A program made the position numbers and the translations under genes. From positions 5,194,001 through 5,258,000 of the forward strand of contig JADLSH010000236.1 in assembly GCA_016169945.1 (NCBI GenBank): a stretch of DNA of 64,000 bases, read 5' to 3'. Positions 49,920 to 62,063 of this stretch are shown here, piece after piece. The stretch's first letter is position 1, and each line of letters begins with the position of its first letter. Under the pieces are notes generated by a model that was not told the DNA's origin, ran no database searches, and saw nothing but the letters and a program-made list of their open reading frames with translations. The DNA is from Trachythela sp. YZ-2020 (lineage: Eukaryota > Cnidaria > Anthozoa > Malacalcyonacea > Clavulariidae).

Positions 49920-51769
49920 GTAAGTTGAAATACATTATTGTATAATAAATTCATAATTATATTATAATACATTATTAGTTTTCATATTTTTACTGCATTT
50001 GTTTAAGTTACTTTCCTTGCGTGGTGATCTATAATAATAATCCACTGTATAGACTATAATGATTGCGTGATGATCGTGAACAAGTCACAAATTACAAAAG
50101 CTGCCCGTTCAATTGAGAACACATGATGTCGCAAGTCATCGCCATCGCACTGTAGCGATTTGAATTCCCAAATATAATCGAAATGAAGGTTTGCCTAGGT
50201 GTTCTAAGACTAAGGCTAGGCACATGCAAACTTTGTCATGGTAGATGGAAAATAAGGAGAGCAAGTATAACGTGTTGATGAGATTGCGTGACTGTCTGCA
50301 TGACACGTTGATCGGTTGTCGTTGCGGAAACTTGTGAGTTCTGTTCCCTTCGTTGCGGAAACTTACATGTGAGTTGTGTTCCCTTTCGATTCGGCATTTA
50401 CATATGATAAAGTGAGGACATGCTAAGTTTGTTAATGAATCGACACCAATAATCAATAAACGCTTGCAAGCATACAGATAAGAGAAGTACATAAATTTTA
50501 GGTTTACATACAGTTTATAAAGTGAACTATAATCTATATATATCTATATTCTATAATTCTCGTCTCGAGATATGAGATTGGTTCACTGCTTGCATGTACT
50601 TAAGTACTTTGATTTATATACAGTATCAGTGACAGTGTGTATAATCTATATTATTACTCATTATTTCTTCTATTTTTACGCGCATGCAAGTAAGACAAAA
50701 GCGAATTCGCGGTTTTTGAAACAAAATTCCGAATTGTCCGTAATTGAAGTGTTGCATGCAAGGAAATTTGCCAGACTTGCGAAGTAATGTCACATATCGA
50801 AGAGTTAATGTCACATATCGAAGAGTTTAAAACTTTTTCTTCAAGCGGCATTTAGCGCATTATAAGGTCTTAAAGATGAGTTATTGATGAATGGTTATAT
50901 TTTCTTGCAGGAATCACTGCTTTGTTTCATTTGAGGGGTTACGTTACGCAATTTTAACTATCTTGCCGGTGTAGGAATCTATACACTTGTATTTCATGTA
51001 TTCTCTATAATTTTTTCACAATTTCTTGTCATTACTGCACGAGTTACAGCCCAACATAACTGATGACGTAACTATTTTATGTAACATTTTGACCAGAGTA
51101 GGTTGGGCTTACAAGTGGGAGCCCTAAAAAGTTATATCAGTAGCGTAACCTTGAATGATAACTAAAACCAACAAAATACTGATCTTATTAAATGGTGATA
51201 AACCTGAGGCGCCAACGCAAGTGCGTCTAAGTATCCAAAATAATTTGGTGATAAATTAAACCTCGCCGGGCTCGATGACAACCATGCAGATGATATGATT
51301 TATTGAGGCTATGCTAATAGGAGAGGAAGAAATTGTGTGATCTTTCTCATGATTTCAGGTGTAAATTTATCGCTATATTATGTATAGAGAATTATATAAA
51401 TTATAATATTATATCATTATATCATTAGAAATATAAAACGCAAGTACATTGCCCAAGTACAATGTCAATGAAAAGACTGCAATAATTTTTAGTATAAATT
51501 ACTAAGTATAAAATGAAGACGATATTACAAAAAGTTTGCACATAACAGAATATAAAAAAATACAGAACACAAAAAGTAAATTCCCTATGGCTATGAACAT
51601 AAAAAGGACCACAAAAACATATATATACTACGCTAATTACGCTTCCACAATCATAATATTATTTTAATATTAATCAACTACGCTAACTACACTAGAATAT
51701 AGTTTTATTAATCAACTATGCCGTTACCCACTATTCTATACTACGCTAACTATACGCTACTGCCTACTG

Positions 51770-54140
51770 TGATATTAGGCATATATTAATCAACTATATT
51801 CTATACTCTATATATATACTTCACTTCACTTCACTTATACTACGCTAACTACGCTTACTACGCTACTGTATATTATATTAATCAAGTATACTCTACTACG
51901 CTTACTACCCTATATACTACGCTACTGTATATTATATTAATCAACTATATATACTCCACTCTACTACGCTTTACTACCCTTACTATACCCTACTACGCTA
52001 CTCTATATTATATTAATCAACTATACTCTACTATACGCTTACTACCCTTACTACCCTACTACGCTACTCTATATTATATTAATCAACTATATATACTCCA
52101 CTCTACTACGCTTACTACCCTTACTACGCTACTGTATATTATATTAATCAACTATACTCTACTCTACTACGCTTACTACCCTTACTACCCTACAACGCTA
52201 CTGTATATTATATTAATCAACTATACTCTACTCTACTACGCTTACTACCCTTACTACCCTACTACGCTACTGTATATTATATTAATCAACTATACTCTAC
52301 TCTACTACGCTTACTACCCTTACTACCCTACTAGGCTACTGTATATTATATTAATCAACTATACTCTACTCCACTACGCTTACTACCCTTACTACCCTAC
52401 TACGCTACTGTATATTATATTAATCAACTATACTCTACTCTACTACGCTTACTACCCGCTTACTACCCTACTACGCTACTGTATATTATATTAATCAACT
52501 ATACTCTACACTACTACGCTTACTACCCTTACTACCCTACTACGCTACTGTATATTATATTATTCAACTATGCTCTACTCTACTACGCTTACTACCCTTA
52601 CTACCCTACTACGCTACTGTATATTATATTAATCAACTATACTCTACTCTACTCTAGTCTACTACCCTTACTACCCTACTACGCTACTGTATATTATATT
52701 AATCAACTATACTCTACTCTACTACGCTTACTACCCGCTTACTACCCTACTACGCTACTGTATATTATATTAATCAACTATGCTCTACTCTATTACGCTT
52801 ACTACCCTTACTACCCTACTACGCTACTGTATATTATATTAATCAACTATACTCTACACTACTACGCTTACTACCCTTACTACCCTACTACGCTACTGTA
52901 TATTATATTAATCAACTATGCTCTACTCTACTACGCTTACTACCCTTACTACCCTACTACGCTACTGTATATTATATTAATCAACTATACTCTACTCTAC
53001 TCTAGTCTACTACCCTTACTACCCTACTACGCTACTGTATATTATATTAATCAACTATACTCTACTCTACTACGCTTACTACCCTTACTACCCTACTACG
53101 CTACTGTATATTATATTAATCAACTATACTCTACTCCACTACGCTTACTACCCTTACTACCCTACTACGCTATACTGTATATTATATTAATCAACTATAC
53201 TCTACTCTACTACGCTTACTACCCTTACTACCCTACTACGCTATACTGTATATTATATTAATCAACTATACTCTACTCTACTACGCTTACTACCCTACTA
53301 CGCTACTGTATATTATATTAATCAACTATGCTCTACTCTACTACGCTTACTACCCTTACTACCCTACTACGCTACTGTATATTATATTAATCAACTATAC
53401 TCTACACTACTACGCTTACTACCCTTACTACCCTACTACGCTACTGTATATTATATTAATCAACTATGCTCTACTCTACTACGCTTACTACCCATACTAC
53501 CCTACTACGCTACTGTATATTATATTAATCAACTATACTCTACTCTACTCTACTCTAGTCTACTACCCTTACTACCCTACTACGCTACTGTATATTATAT
53601 TAATCAACTATACTCTACTCTACTCTACTACGCTTACTACCCTTACTACCCTACTACGCTACTGTATATTATATTAATCAACTATACTCTACTCCACTAC
53701 GCTTACTACCCTTACTACGCTTACTACCCTACTACGCTATACTGTATATTATATTAATCAACTATACTCTACTCTACTACGCTTACTACCCTTACTACCC
53801 TACTACGCTATACTGTATATTATATTAATCAACTATGCTCTACTCTACTCTACTACGCTTACTACCCTACTACGCTACTGTATATTATATTAATCAACTA
53901 TACTCTACTCCACTACGCTTACTACCCTTACTACCCTACTACGCTATACTGTATATTATATTAATCAAGTATACTCTACTCTACTACGCTTACTACCCTT
54001 ACTACCCTACTACGCTACTGTATATTATATTCATCAACTATATTCTACTCTACGCTACTACGCTTACTACGCTACTACGCTACTGTATATTATATTAATC
54101 AACTATACTTTACTACGCTTACTACCCTTACTACGCTACT
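51770..54140 (-). repeat. 69-bp minisatellite, right arm
   Basis: The same array as 21293-24211 / 28542-28942 / 33496-33650, read on the other strand (ctactacgcttactaccctt). About 0.6-1.1 kb shorter than the left array, which carries an internal duplication. Uninterrupted by LINEs. Confidence 0.95.
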
Positions 54141-54796
54141 GTATATCATACTACGCTACGATATATTTTATATAGCAAGTACGATACCATTCATGCATGC
54201 ATGCAGGCCATAGCTATATAGTGTATATTAGAACGCTATAAAAAAGTTGCATAACTTGGGTCGCAAACACAAGTGGGATTAAGATAACCCTGGATAGTCG
54301 ACGACAATCAGAATAATTGATAAGGCCTTAAGGGTGAGAATATAGCGACAGTCAAGCACGCACACTGGTTAAATGCATTAGAAATATTGGAGAAGTAAAC
54401 CAAACTATTACTAAAAGAGATATGTAAGAGATTACAAGAAATATTGTATTGTGCATGAAAAAATATGCCTTGAAATGCGCACATACAGCAACAGATTCAA
54501 TCATTACAGAATTTTGAGTAATTAACCTTTGGCGCCAACTCAAGAGGGATTAAGATAGTTATTTTGGTCGATTTTTAAATAACAAGGCGACGAGAAGCAT
54601 GACCCAGGTTAGGAAAAATAAAATAAACACATGAACATCTGTTGCACACTTTCATACAACCGGAGGGGACATTTTTGAAGGAGAATGGCGGGAAAAATCG
54701 CCTGCATGCATGTATTGAATTTTACTGGGCGTTATGTAAAACGCGTGTGTGAACAGGACTAATGCACGCAACTAATACTGATTAGAAAATTGTAAA

Positions 54797-55490
54797 ATTC
54801 CCTTGTACTTATCAATTTAGTTCAGAATCAAAACGATAATATAAACTACGGCCTACTTAACAATTATATTAATCTATACCATAGAAACTCTGACATTAGA
54901 GTAGACTTATGAATGTTTTTATATATAAGTTGAGCACTGTTTCAATGAATCAATGTATAGTCTATTAGTACCCTGAGAAAATGTCTTGACAATTTTAAAT
55001 AATGTGCAACTTCCATAATATTATAATTGTTATTTAATGAGGTATATTTAAAATGCTTCAATAAAACCTACAGGTCATTGAGGTCAATGTAAATGCATGT
55101 AGCTGAAATTTTTGAATTTTTGGAATTACCCTGAGGGATGAGAAATATTCCGAGGGCAAAGCCGAGGGATATTTCATCCCGAAGGGTAATTTTTTGGGAA
55201 TACCTTGAGTGAAAGGTCTATAAATGATATATTATACCGAACCTTGTATGACTTTACTTGTACTAGATACTAGAAAACAGGCGATGAAATTAGATGACGG
55301 CCTGGGTACGAGCGGGGTATTAAAAACTCAAATTCCCAGCTCAAGCGCGGTATTCGACTCGAATACCATGCCCCGGGGAAACGACTCAGGGTACAGGTAT
55401 TCACTGAAAAATACCATGGTCATGTGGTACAAGCCTAGTTCTCTGATTGGACAAACTTATTGTGAGGTATAATATTATAATATATAATAA
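54797..55490. other. Unassigned sequence outside the right arm
   Basis: AT-rich. Contains a short inverted repeat near 55120-55190 (attaccctgagggatgag ... catcccgaagggtaat), probably part of a small MITE. Confidence 0.45.
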
Positions 55491-55724
55491 CTTTCCCTCC
55501 ATGCTTTTCGGCACAAACCAACAATATATGATGCCCATATTTGGGGGGGTGGCTTACTGACCACTGCTCTCGATGATTTTTGTGGACTCTTCCTAACTCA
55601 GCTATACCCTGCTTGTTCCTCCAAAGTGTGCTGCCCAGGAGAGCAGGGTGAAGAAAGCATTTACATAGACCTGTGCATCATGCCTAAGGGAGTTTTGGAA
55701 TCTCAGGAGGCTAACTGTACATAA
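55491..55724 (+). other. Open frame of unknown nature, Cys-containing
   Basis: A 77-codon stop-free frame without a starting Met, read as LTTALDDFCGLFLTQLYP, then CSSKVCCPGEQGEE and YIDLCIMPKGVLES. It is more G/C-rich than its flanks, which is why I list it. No AG acceptor lies directly before it and no family is recognised, so it may be part of a transposon or chance. Confidence 0.2.
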
Positions 55725-56880
55725 GCAATAGCTAATTGTATTCTAATTATAACATGTGTGCTCTATATAGTAACACTGGACCTTACCCACTTCTAGTGGG
55801 GTCACTAGGGGTGTATTTTGATATGGAACTCACTGCAAGAATATTTATTATTGTGTGAGAATTGATTATTTTTTATACAACTGTGATCTCGTCAAATAGT
55901 AGTTAAGTCAGCTATGTCCTGCCTAATGAAAGAGAATATCATAATTATGTATTATTAGCAGACACCTGTTTAATTGCATTCATTAGAATGATGCAAATAT
56001 TTTAAGTTAATCTGAATTTTGTATTTACTTATGTACCTTACTTTCAATGTATTTTATAGATAACCTAATTATATGTGCTTGTGAAGCTGGAAAAATATTG
56101 ATATTTATGTATGGTTCACCTTGGCATCACAACTAAAGTAATAGAGCAACTTTGTATCGCTGAGGAAGATAATGCAAGGAGTTAATGGTCTGCGTCAAGT
56201 TGTGTGTGTTTGATATTGGCCATACTGACAGGAGCAAAATTCTGATCTCAGAAAATGTGGAGTTGCAGTCTTTTGGCATGTCTATAGACTATGGGAAAAT
56301 TAGTGTAGTATCATCAGACTCTATAACTGTTGACTTTACCTAATAACAAATTTGTAACCCATTAAACCACAATGATTATCAGGGATTTATAGAAGCACTT
56401 TTCTGCTACCCGTAAACGGTTGTAAATAATTCATTGTCTTCATCTGAAAAACGGCAGTAGAATAAAGTGCTTGTATAAATTCCTGATTGTGCATCTTATA
56501 TTGCAAGTTTGCTCTGTCTAATGCCAGACAACTTCACCTGCTAAGGAAAATTGTTAGTTGTTAATAGGTTAAGCATTGGAGTGACATAGAATAACTCTTC
56601 TGACATGCTCCTACCATAGTACTAGAATTGCTTGGCATTGCCCAGGGTAAAATAATAGATGTACCTGGTTTTAATAGGTAATTGGTGAGAACATTGCATG
56701 AGCATGGCAAGATTTGCCTAAATTTATTACCATTTTAATGTTCAACTGCAAAGTAATTTTGGAATCAGCAAATATATTATTATAAATTCAATTAAAGGAT
56801 GTTCTTATATTTTCAGATTGTGTTGTCTCTTTGTTAAAAAGTGGAGTATATATTTTAGATTTGCTTTGTAGCAATGAGCA
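55725..56880. other. Unassigned intergenic sequence
   Basis: No gene recognised. A hairpin with imperfect arms of about 33 bases (cagggatttatagaagcac and its complement) lies at 56379-56487, most likely a small MITE. Confidence 0.5.
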
Positions 56881-56884
56881 AGTT

Positions 56885-57125
56885 TTAGGTGCTAAAATAG
56901 CACCTAAATCAGGTGCTATTTTGATGAGAATATTCGGGTGTTAAACCAACTCCTAAATCAGTGCTATTTTAACACTACAAAAGGTGTTGTTTTAGCACCG
57001 TAACTAGTGTTAAATCAACACCATCAACGGCGGTGTTAAAATAGCACCCAAAAAAGGTGTCATTTTTTACCTAATTTTTTAGCACCACTTTTTGGTGTTA
57101 AATTGACACCCCAAAATTAACAGTG
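56885..57125. repeat. Second cluster of complementary GGTGCTA / TAGCACC words
   Basis: The same word set as 36695-37076 (ggtgctaaaatagcacc, gtgttaaaatagcaccc, ttggtgttaaattgacacc), 240 bases, mixed orientation. Confidence 0.75.
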
Positions 57126-57210
57126 CAGGTAGTTGACGCGCGTTTAACAGGTAAAGCCCGACTCACAGGTTATAAATTCATGTCCTGCAATCATGAATAG
57201 TAAACCCATT

Positions 57211-57449
57211 GACCTTTTTCTTAAATGACGTCAAACGCGGATAAACAGTTCTGCTCGAGCTTTTCCCGTAAAAGTACTAAAAGCAATGTAACACGGAACA
57301 ATTTTTAACAACAATTCACAATTCAAATCGTTGCCGAGCCAATAAAATTTCATATAACATCATTTCCGTTGTGAATTGTCGCTAAATATTATCCCGTGAG
57401 ACAGCGCATTCAGTGTTTATCCGCGTTTGACGTCATTATGAAAAAGGTC
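57211..57449. mobile_element. Small MITE, TIR GACCTTTTTC
   Basis: Inverted ends gacctttttc and gaaaaaggtc with the subterminal block aatgacgtcaaacgcggata in opposite orientation at both ends. About 240 bases. Target duplication unclear. Confidence 0.75.
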
Positions 57450-57782
57450 TATTCGTGATTACTGGACATGAAATTAACCGGTTCACACAATGAAATAAGC
57501 ATAAACAGAAGCCAAAAAATGCACAAATACATTTACGCATAATTATGAAAAAATACAGGAAAAAGCGACGCAAGTTTGCATCTAAATCCTGGTGCTTAAC
57601 TCTTGTGCTTATTTCATAATTGTTAACTAGCATTTATATTTCGGCATAGCCAACACTAATATATCTTACACCTGCATGATTTAACCTAGATTTAACCTAG
57701 ATTTAACCGTGTTAAGCAGCTTTCGACACAGCTGGGAGCTCACGTTCATGTCGATATATTTATTTCGATTGTTTAAAACATT

Positions 57783-57857
57783 ATATTTCTATAAATCACT
57801 CTATTTCTATAAATCACTCTATTTCTATAAATCACTCTATTTCTATAAATCAATCTA
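57783..57857. repeat. 18-bp tandem repeat, 4 copies, reaching the MARS1 stop codon
   Basis: Four copies of tatttctataaatcactc (the last with aatc for actc). The - strand stop codon of methionyl-tRNA synthetase (57855-57857) lies at the edge of the last copy, so the array forms the start of the 3' UTR. Confidence 0.9.
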
Positions 57858-60800
57858 TTTCTTCGTTTTCTTGTTCTTTTTCTTGCCAGCAGTGTCATTC
57901 GGATTGATTCCAGTTGCTAGACTCAGTTTCTTTTTAAGATCCAGAAGTCTCGCCACTTCAGCGTCGATCGTTGATTTCTCAGCTTTATTTGCTTTTAACT
58001 GACGTACAACATCACCCTAGAATAACAACATTTAACTTAGTTATTCATACAGAAAACTCGAAATGAATGTGCGGTTTCAACAATAACTTAAGTTAATTAC
58101 AACAACGCCCATTTGTCCTAACAACTTCTATACTCAGAGTATTATTTAGAGATTTTTACGTTACTGGACGTCAATATTAATTTAACTTTTTTAACCAAGG
58201 GCGTCAATCCTGGGGGGATGGGGGGACGGATCCCCCCCACTTTTGCTTATACGACATGTTCTGATCATCAAAATTCTGTAAAGTCTTCCCCCAAAGTGCA
58301 TGAAATGGCGTTTCAAAGACTCTAGATTTCAAAAATTTTCTGGGGGAGGATGCCCGCATACCCCCTAGTACCCTCGTGCTTTCGGCACTCGATACCTGCG
58401 CATTTCCGCTAGCGGCACGGGGCCTCAATAGACAATTTTGGTTTTGGTCGGCTCCTTTACCACGTCCTTTCGTCGGGCAAAATGTACCCACACCCCTAAC
58501 GCTTAGACTGAAGTTACGCTTCCGTCGGGAGGTGTCTATAAATGATGGGGAAATGCCCTGAAAACGTTAAACGTGTTACATGCCTCCATAACTATTAGCA
58601 GGCTCCATCCCCCCCACTTTTTAAGATGGATTTTCGCCCTTGTTTCTAACACTGAAAATAGACTTGCCTGTTTTGCAAAATCACCTTCAAGAGCTTTTAT
58701 TTCCTCTTCTGTCGGCTTCCCCTGAAAAAAAGTTTCAGGAAATACTGTATTTTACAATGACCAACGTTCTGTCACCTTCATGGATTGCCTTACTTATAGC
58801 ACGTAAACATTTCGACATCATATATGAGGTTAATATTCGACTGCTTTCCAGCTTAGAGGATGTTTATTTTGAGTCAGGCTATAGTCACCCTGTCAAGCTA
58901 ACTATAAAACCGTTATACGCAAGTTTTTTACTCCTCTACGCACTGGAGATACAAGATACATTCTGTATAATGATATCACGTACAAATGATCTATGAGTAA
59001 TACTTTGCATAATCCTAAAACAATTCATTCAGAAAAACTTATGAATACCTTATTTCGACTATTTTGTTGCCCAGAATACAGTTGTCGGAATTCTTCCATT
59101 TTGTTGCTATCCATTTTTTCAAACAAAGGCTTGGGCTGAAATAAAAGAGATATATTTAAACAATATCAATGTATTACAATTATTCTAGGACCTATATATA
59201 GGTTATACTTTTTTGTTCCAAATTTAGTCATTAAGATACTCGATAAATTATTTCGTTTTAAACATTTGAAAGTTCATACCTCGCCAATAACATGACCAGT
59301 TTCAAGATGTGGCACAAAGGAATCAACAACGACACAATATTCGTCAGAAACCTAAAATGAAGTTTGTTTAACTCAAAATTAGATATGCTTTTTAAGGAAA
59401 TACCTACTTTATGTACTGTTCAAAAACTGTACAAAAATATTTTATAGGTGATTTATACGAGCGAGCAAAGTGGTTTTTGGCCTATGTGAGTTCAATTACG
59501 ACTTCAATTACGTCATATTAGTATACGTCATAATATTTGTCATTAAAATTTCATGAAGAAAACACATGATAAAAACAAAACATAAAATTGAGTGCAAGAA
59601 TATTTAACTATAGTACAACTTTTTGTAGTTTCATTTGAAAATTCATGAAGAAAACTCAAAGAAAATCATGACCGTGAAGGAGCTTGTATATCTAATATAA
59701 AAACCTGCTGATTTACAAAAAAGTTAATTTTTCTCACCAAATATTATTAATGGCTTTAAGATTATTGCTGAAGAATACTAACGTTTTCACCAAGATGAAT
59801 CACAAGCTATACACAGCACTCGCATCCCTGTGGTATAACCTCGCCTACGGCTCGTGTTTGTGTATCTTATAATAAAACACGGCCGCTCATATACTGAAGT
59901 AGGAAAATGTCTTGTATAATAAATACTAATAAGCAGTGTTATAATATATAGGTGATTTGACACGCAAAGATGCTCATGAATTATTATGTAATAACGGTCT
60001 ATTATAAACTGTAATAACGGTCATCATGCATACATACATACATACATTATTCAGCTCACTCCCCGTTGGGGCTTTTCAGTGACCAATTACATCAAGTATC
60101 TCGCTTACCTATATTATGTACGTAGCCTACATTATCTATTTTTACAACAATTGTGATATTACTTTCCTAATCTGTATATCCTAACCCACCCAGTCAACTT
60201 TCCCTGTGGGAGGAAACCGGAGTGCCCGGAGAAAACCCACGACTTTCGGCAGAGCGTTGACTTACTCTTTTCGCATGAGTGTGATGAGCATAGTCCTCAG
60301 CGAGAATCGAACTCCTCTATGCATGCTCATAACGCGTTCTTTAAATTATGTACTGTATTACAATGTTCTTTTCCTGGGTAATGCTAGAAGACAGGATGTT
60401 TGCTGTTATCTAGCGACCATAAGAAAATATTTTTATCTCGGCTTCATATTGACTCACAATGATACAGTGTAAAACCATTGAGAGCTTCGATAGAGCCTGG
60501 AAAAATAGACTATCTTATATCTAAAGGCCATGTGACACGGGGCAACTTTTGCTACAACTTGCAACAAAATTTATGGACACAGAGTCATGCCTGTTATGTA
60601 AAACCTATTCACAGGAAAATTGAGAACTTGCCCTGCATTTTACTCCGTCGACCTTTTCCTCACGTTACATACCGTGAAGGCATAAAAGAAACGAACGATA
60701 ATGAAAATTATCAGAAAGGTGAGAAGCAGTCCATGCTCACTGATTTACTTTAACATAACATCCCACAATGTCCGAAATTGCGTTGCAAGTTGCAACAAAA

Positions 60801-62045
60801 ATTTATTCGTGAAACATGGCCTTAGGCAATAGCCCACGGTCCACGTGCACAAATACACGTCTTTTCTCCCAATCATTCAAGATCAAGATAAACATGCCAC
60901 GTGAAAGAAACCTGAAGTGATCGATGTGGTAGTAAAGGTCGTAATTTTTGTTAGAAAAGTTTGATGTGTCAAATAAGCTCAATTCTTTGTTCAAGACAAA
61001 CTATCATACGCCGCAAGAAACGCTAAAGTAAATAAAATCGCGTATAATACACCTTGTTCGGAAAAACGTATATTATATAATTATTTGCTAAAACTGTCAG
61101 CTGCATGTATGGTAAATGAAACGAGCCTTGACTATGCAAAAAGTTACCTTTGTGCATGTTATTGAGTTAAATATTAACCACCATCCTTTAAGGCCATGTC
61201 ACACTGGGCAATTTTTGCTGTAACTTGCAACACAATTTCGGACACAGAGCGATGTTAGGTAAAAAGTATATTCGCTGAGAAATTGTGAGCATGAATCTCG
61301 TTTTACTTTGCCGATATTTTTCTTTTCCATACATGCCCAGAGGGCAACAAAGAAATGAATGAGAATGATAATATCGGTGAAGTGAAACGTGGGCCATGTT
61401 CACTGTTTTTCTGTGCGTACATTTCTACATCACATCACACATGGTTCTGTGCAGAAATTGCTTTGCAAGTTGCAGCAAAAATTGCCTCGTGTAACATGGC
61501 CTTTAAGTAGTTGGAACGACAAATCACTGAATTTACAGCATGTTAAATTTAGCACTACTGATATTCTATATACGTGAGAAAGTAAGGGGAAGACTTATTC
61601 AAGCCATAAAATCTGGTCTCCATTTGGTCGTAATGGTCGCGAACATATCATCGCGGCCAATGTAATAGAATGCCGATTACCTCTTCAACCAGAAAAGCGG
61701 ATTGATTTGTATATATTTGGTCAGGACCAAGTGGAAAGTAGGCCTATATACACTCGTATGAATAACCAATTTGTTCGTGAGTAAGCAAGTCGTGACTAAA
61801 ATATGAAAAGCGGTTAAGACTGGTCCACAATAATCGCGACTTAAATATTGAAATTTGATAATCTATACGAGTTCGTCTTATTTTCTTTCGTAAAAAATGG
61901 AACTTTTGTCTTACTCATCAACCTGTACATTACCTGCAGTTGTTTTCTGATTTCCGCGCTAACATCAGGCATGAAAGGATGGATGAGAATGGATAATAGA
62001 CTTGTCAAGTTACATGCAAGACCAATCACACTGCCAGCCCTTGAC
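57855..62045 (-). CDS. MARS1: Methionyl-tRNA synthetase, cytosolic, C-terminal five exons (5' part beyond window)
   Basis: Charges tRNA-Met in the cytosol. Exons on the - strand: 62045-61923 (AGSVIGLACNLTSLLSIL, FMPDVSAEIRKQLQ), 59352-59280 (YCVVVDSFVPHLETGHVIGE), 59135-59049 (PKPLFEKMDSNKMEEFRQLY), 58721-58668 (KPTEEEIKALEGDFAKQ), 58016-57855. The last exon is a WHEP domain (VVRQLKANKAEK, VARLLDLKKKL) with a Lys-rich tail ending KKTKK and stop. This order (end of the anticodon-binding domain, linker, WHEP) matches animal MARS1. The first exon has two possible donors (61933 and 61922); only the gttgat donor at 61922 keeps the phase. The intron after 58668 starts with GC. The catalytic domain lies beyond 64000. 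Confidence 0.9.
58196..58642. mobile_element. hAT-type MITE in the last MARS1 intron, TIR CAAGGGCG
   Basis: Ends caagggcgtcaatcctgg and attttcgcccttg, flanked by tttttaac (58188-58195) and tttctaac (58643-58650), 7 of 8 bases identical. A shorter relative of 37143-38031. It starts 17 bases beyond the splice donor of the preceding MARS1 exon. Confidence 0.88.
60033..60340 (-). mobile_element. tRNA-derived SINE in MARS1 intron
   Basis: Read on the - strand: a tRNA-like stretch with a B-box (gagttcgattctcgctgagg, about 60312-60293), then a block with ctccgggcactccggtttcc and tcccac, then a tail ending in (atgt)n at about 60036-60055. The G/C-rich central block resembles a widely shared invertebrate SINE domain (possibly the MetaSINE type). 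That assignment is from memory and uncertain. The A-box half appears missing or decayed. Confidence 0.6.
60524..60824. mobile_element. MITE, TIR AAGGCCATGT, copy 1
   Basis: Ends aaggccatgtgacac and cgtgaaacatggcctta. Subterminal gcaacttttgct...cttgcaacaaaa appears inverted at the other end as ttgcaagttgcaacaaaaat. Related to 61190-61505. Lies in the MARS1 intron. Confidence 0.8.
61190..61505. mobile_element. MITE, TIR AAGGCCATGT, copy 2
   Basis: Ends aaggccatgtcacactggg and gtgtaacatggccttt. Shares the terminal 50 bases and internal words (ggacacagag, aaattg.gagca, gccatgtt/ccatgctcac) with copy 1 but is clearly diverged. Flanking ttaa/taag do not prove a target duplication. Confidence 0.8.
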
Positions 62046-62063
62046 CTGAAATAAAATATTTAT

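Larger units (their letters stand above)
48749..54796 (-). repeat. Right arm of the giant inverted repeat
   Basis: 6.05 kb, the reverse complement of the left arm without its LINEs. From inside outward: duplicated promoter-like segment, CxC5 pseudogene on the + strand, about 1.9 kb noncoding, 2.3 kb minisatellite, 0.6 kb unique. It preserves both pre-insertion sites of the LINEs. Confidence 0.92.

Noticed and set aside
50136..50851. Frames that appear identically in both arms (118, 62, 65 and 71 codons), apparently conserved
   Set aside because: Their conservation only reflects that the arms are copies; they overlap on opposite strands and show no domain.
53835..54098. Tyr/Leu-rich frames in the satellite (also 21293-21625)
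   Set aside because: Shadow translation of the 69-bp unit, with no independent support.
56379..56487. Hairpin considered as a microRNA precursor
   Set aside because: The arms are imperfect, the loop is long and the flanks look like a small MITE; there is no evidence of processing.
58640..58996. 118-codon + strand frame MFLTLKIDLPVL onward
   Set aside because: It overlaps a MARS1 exon on the opposite strand and intron sequence; the MARS1 reading is far better supported.
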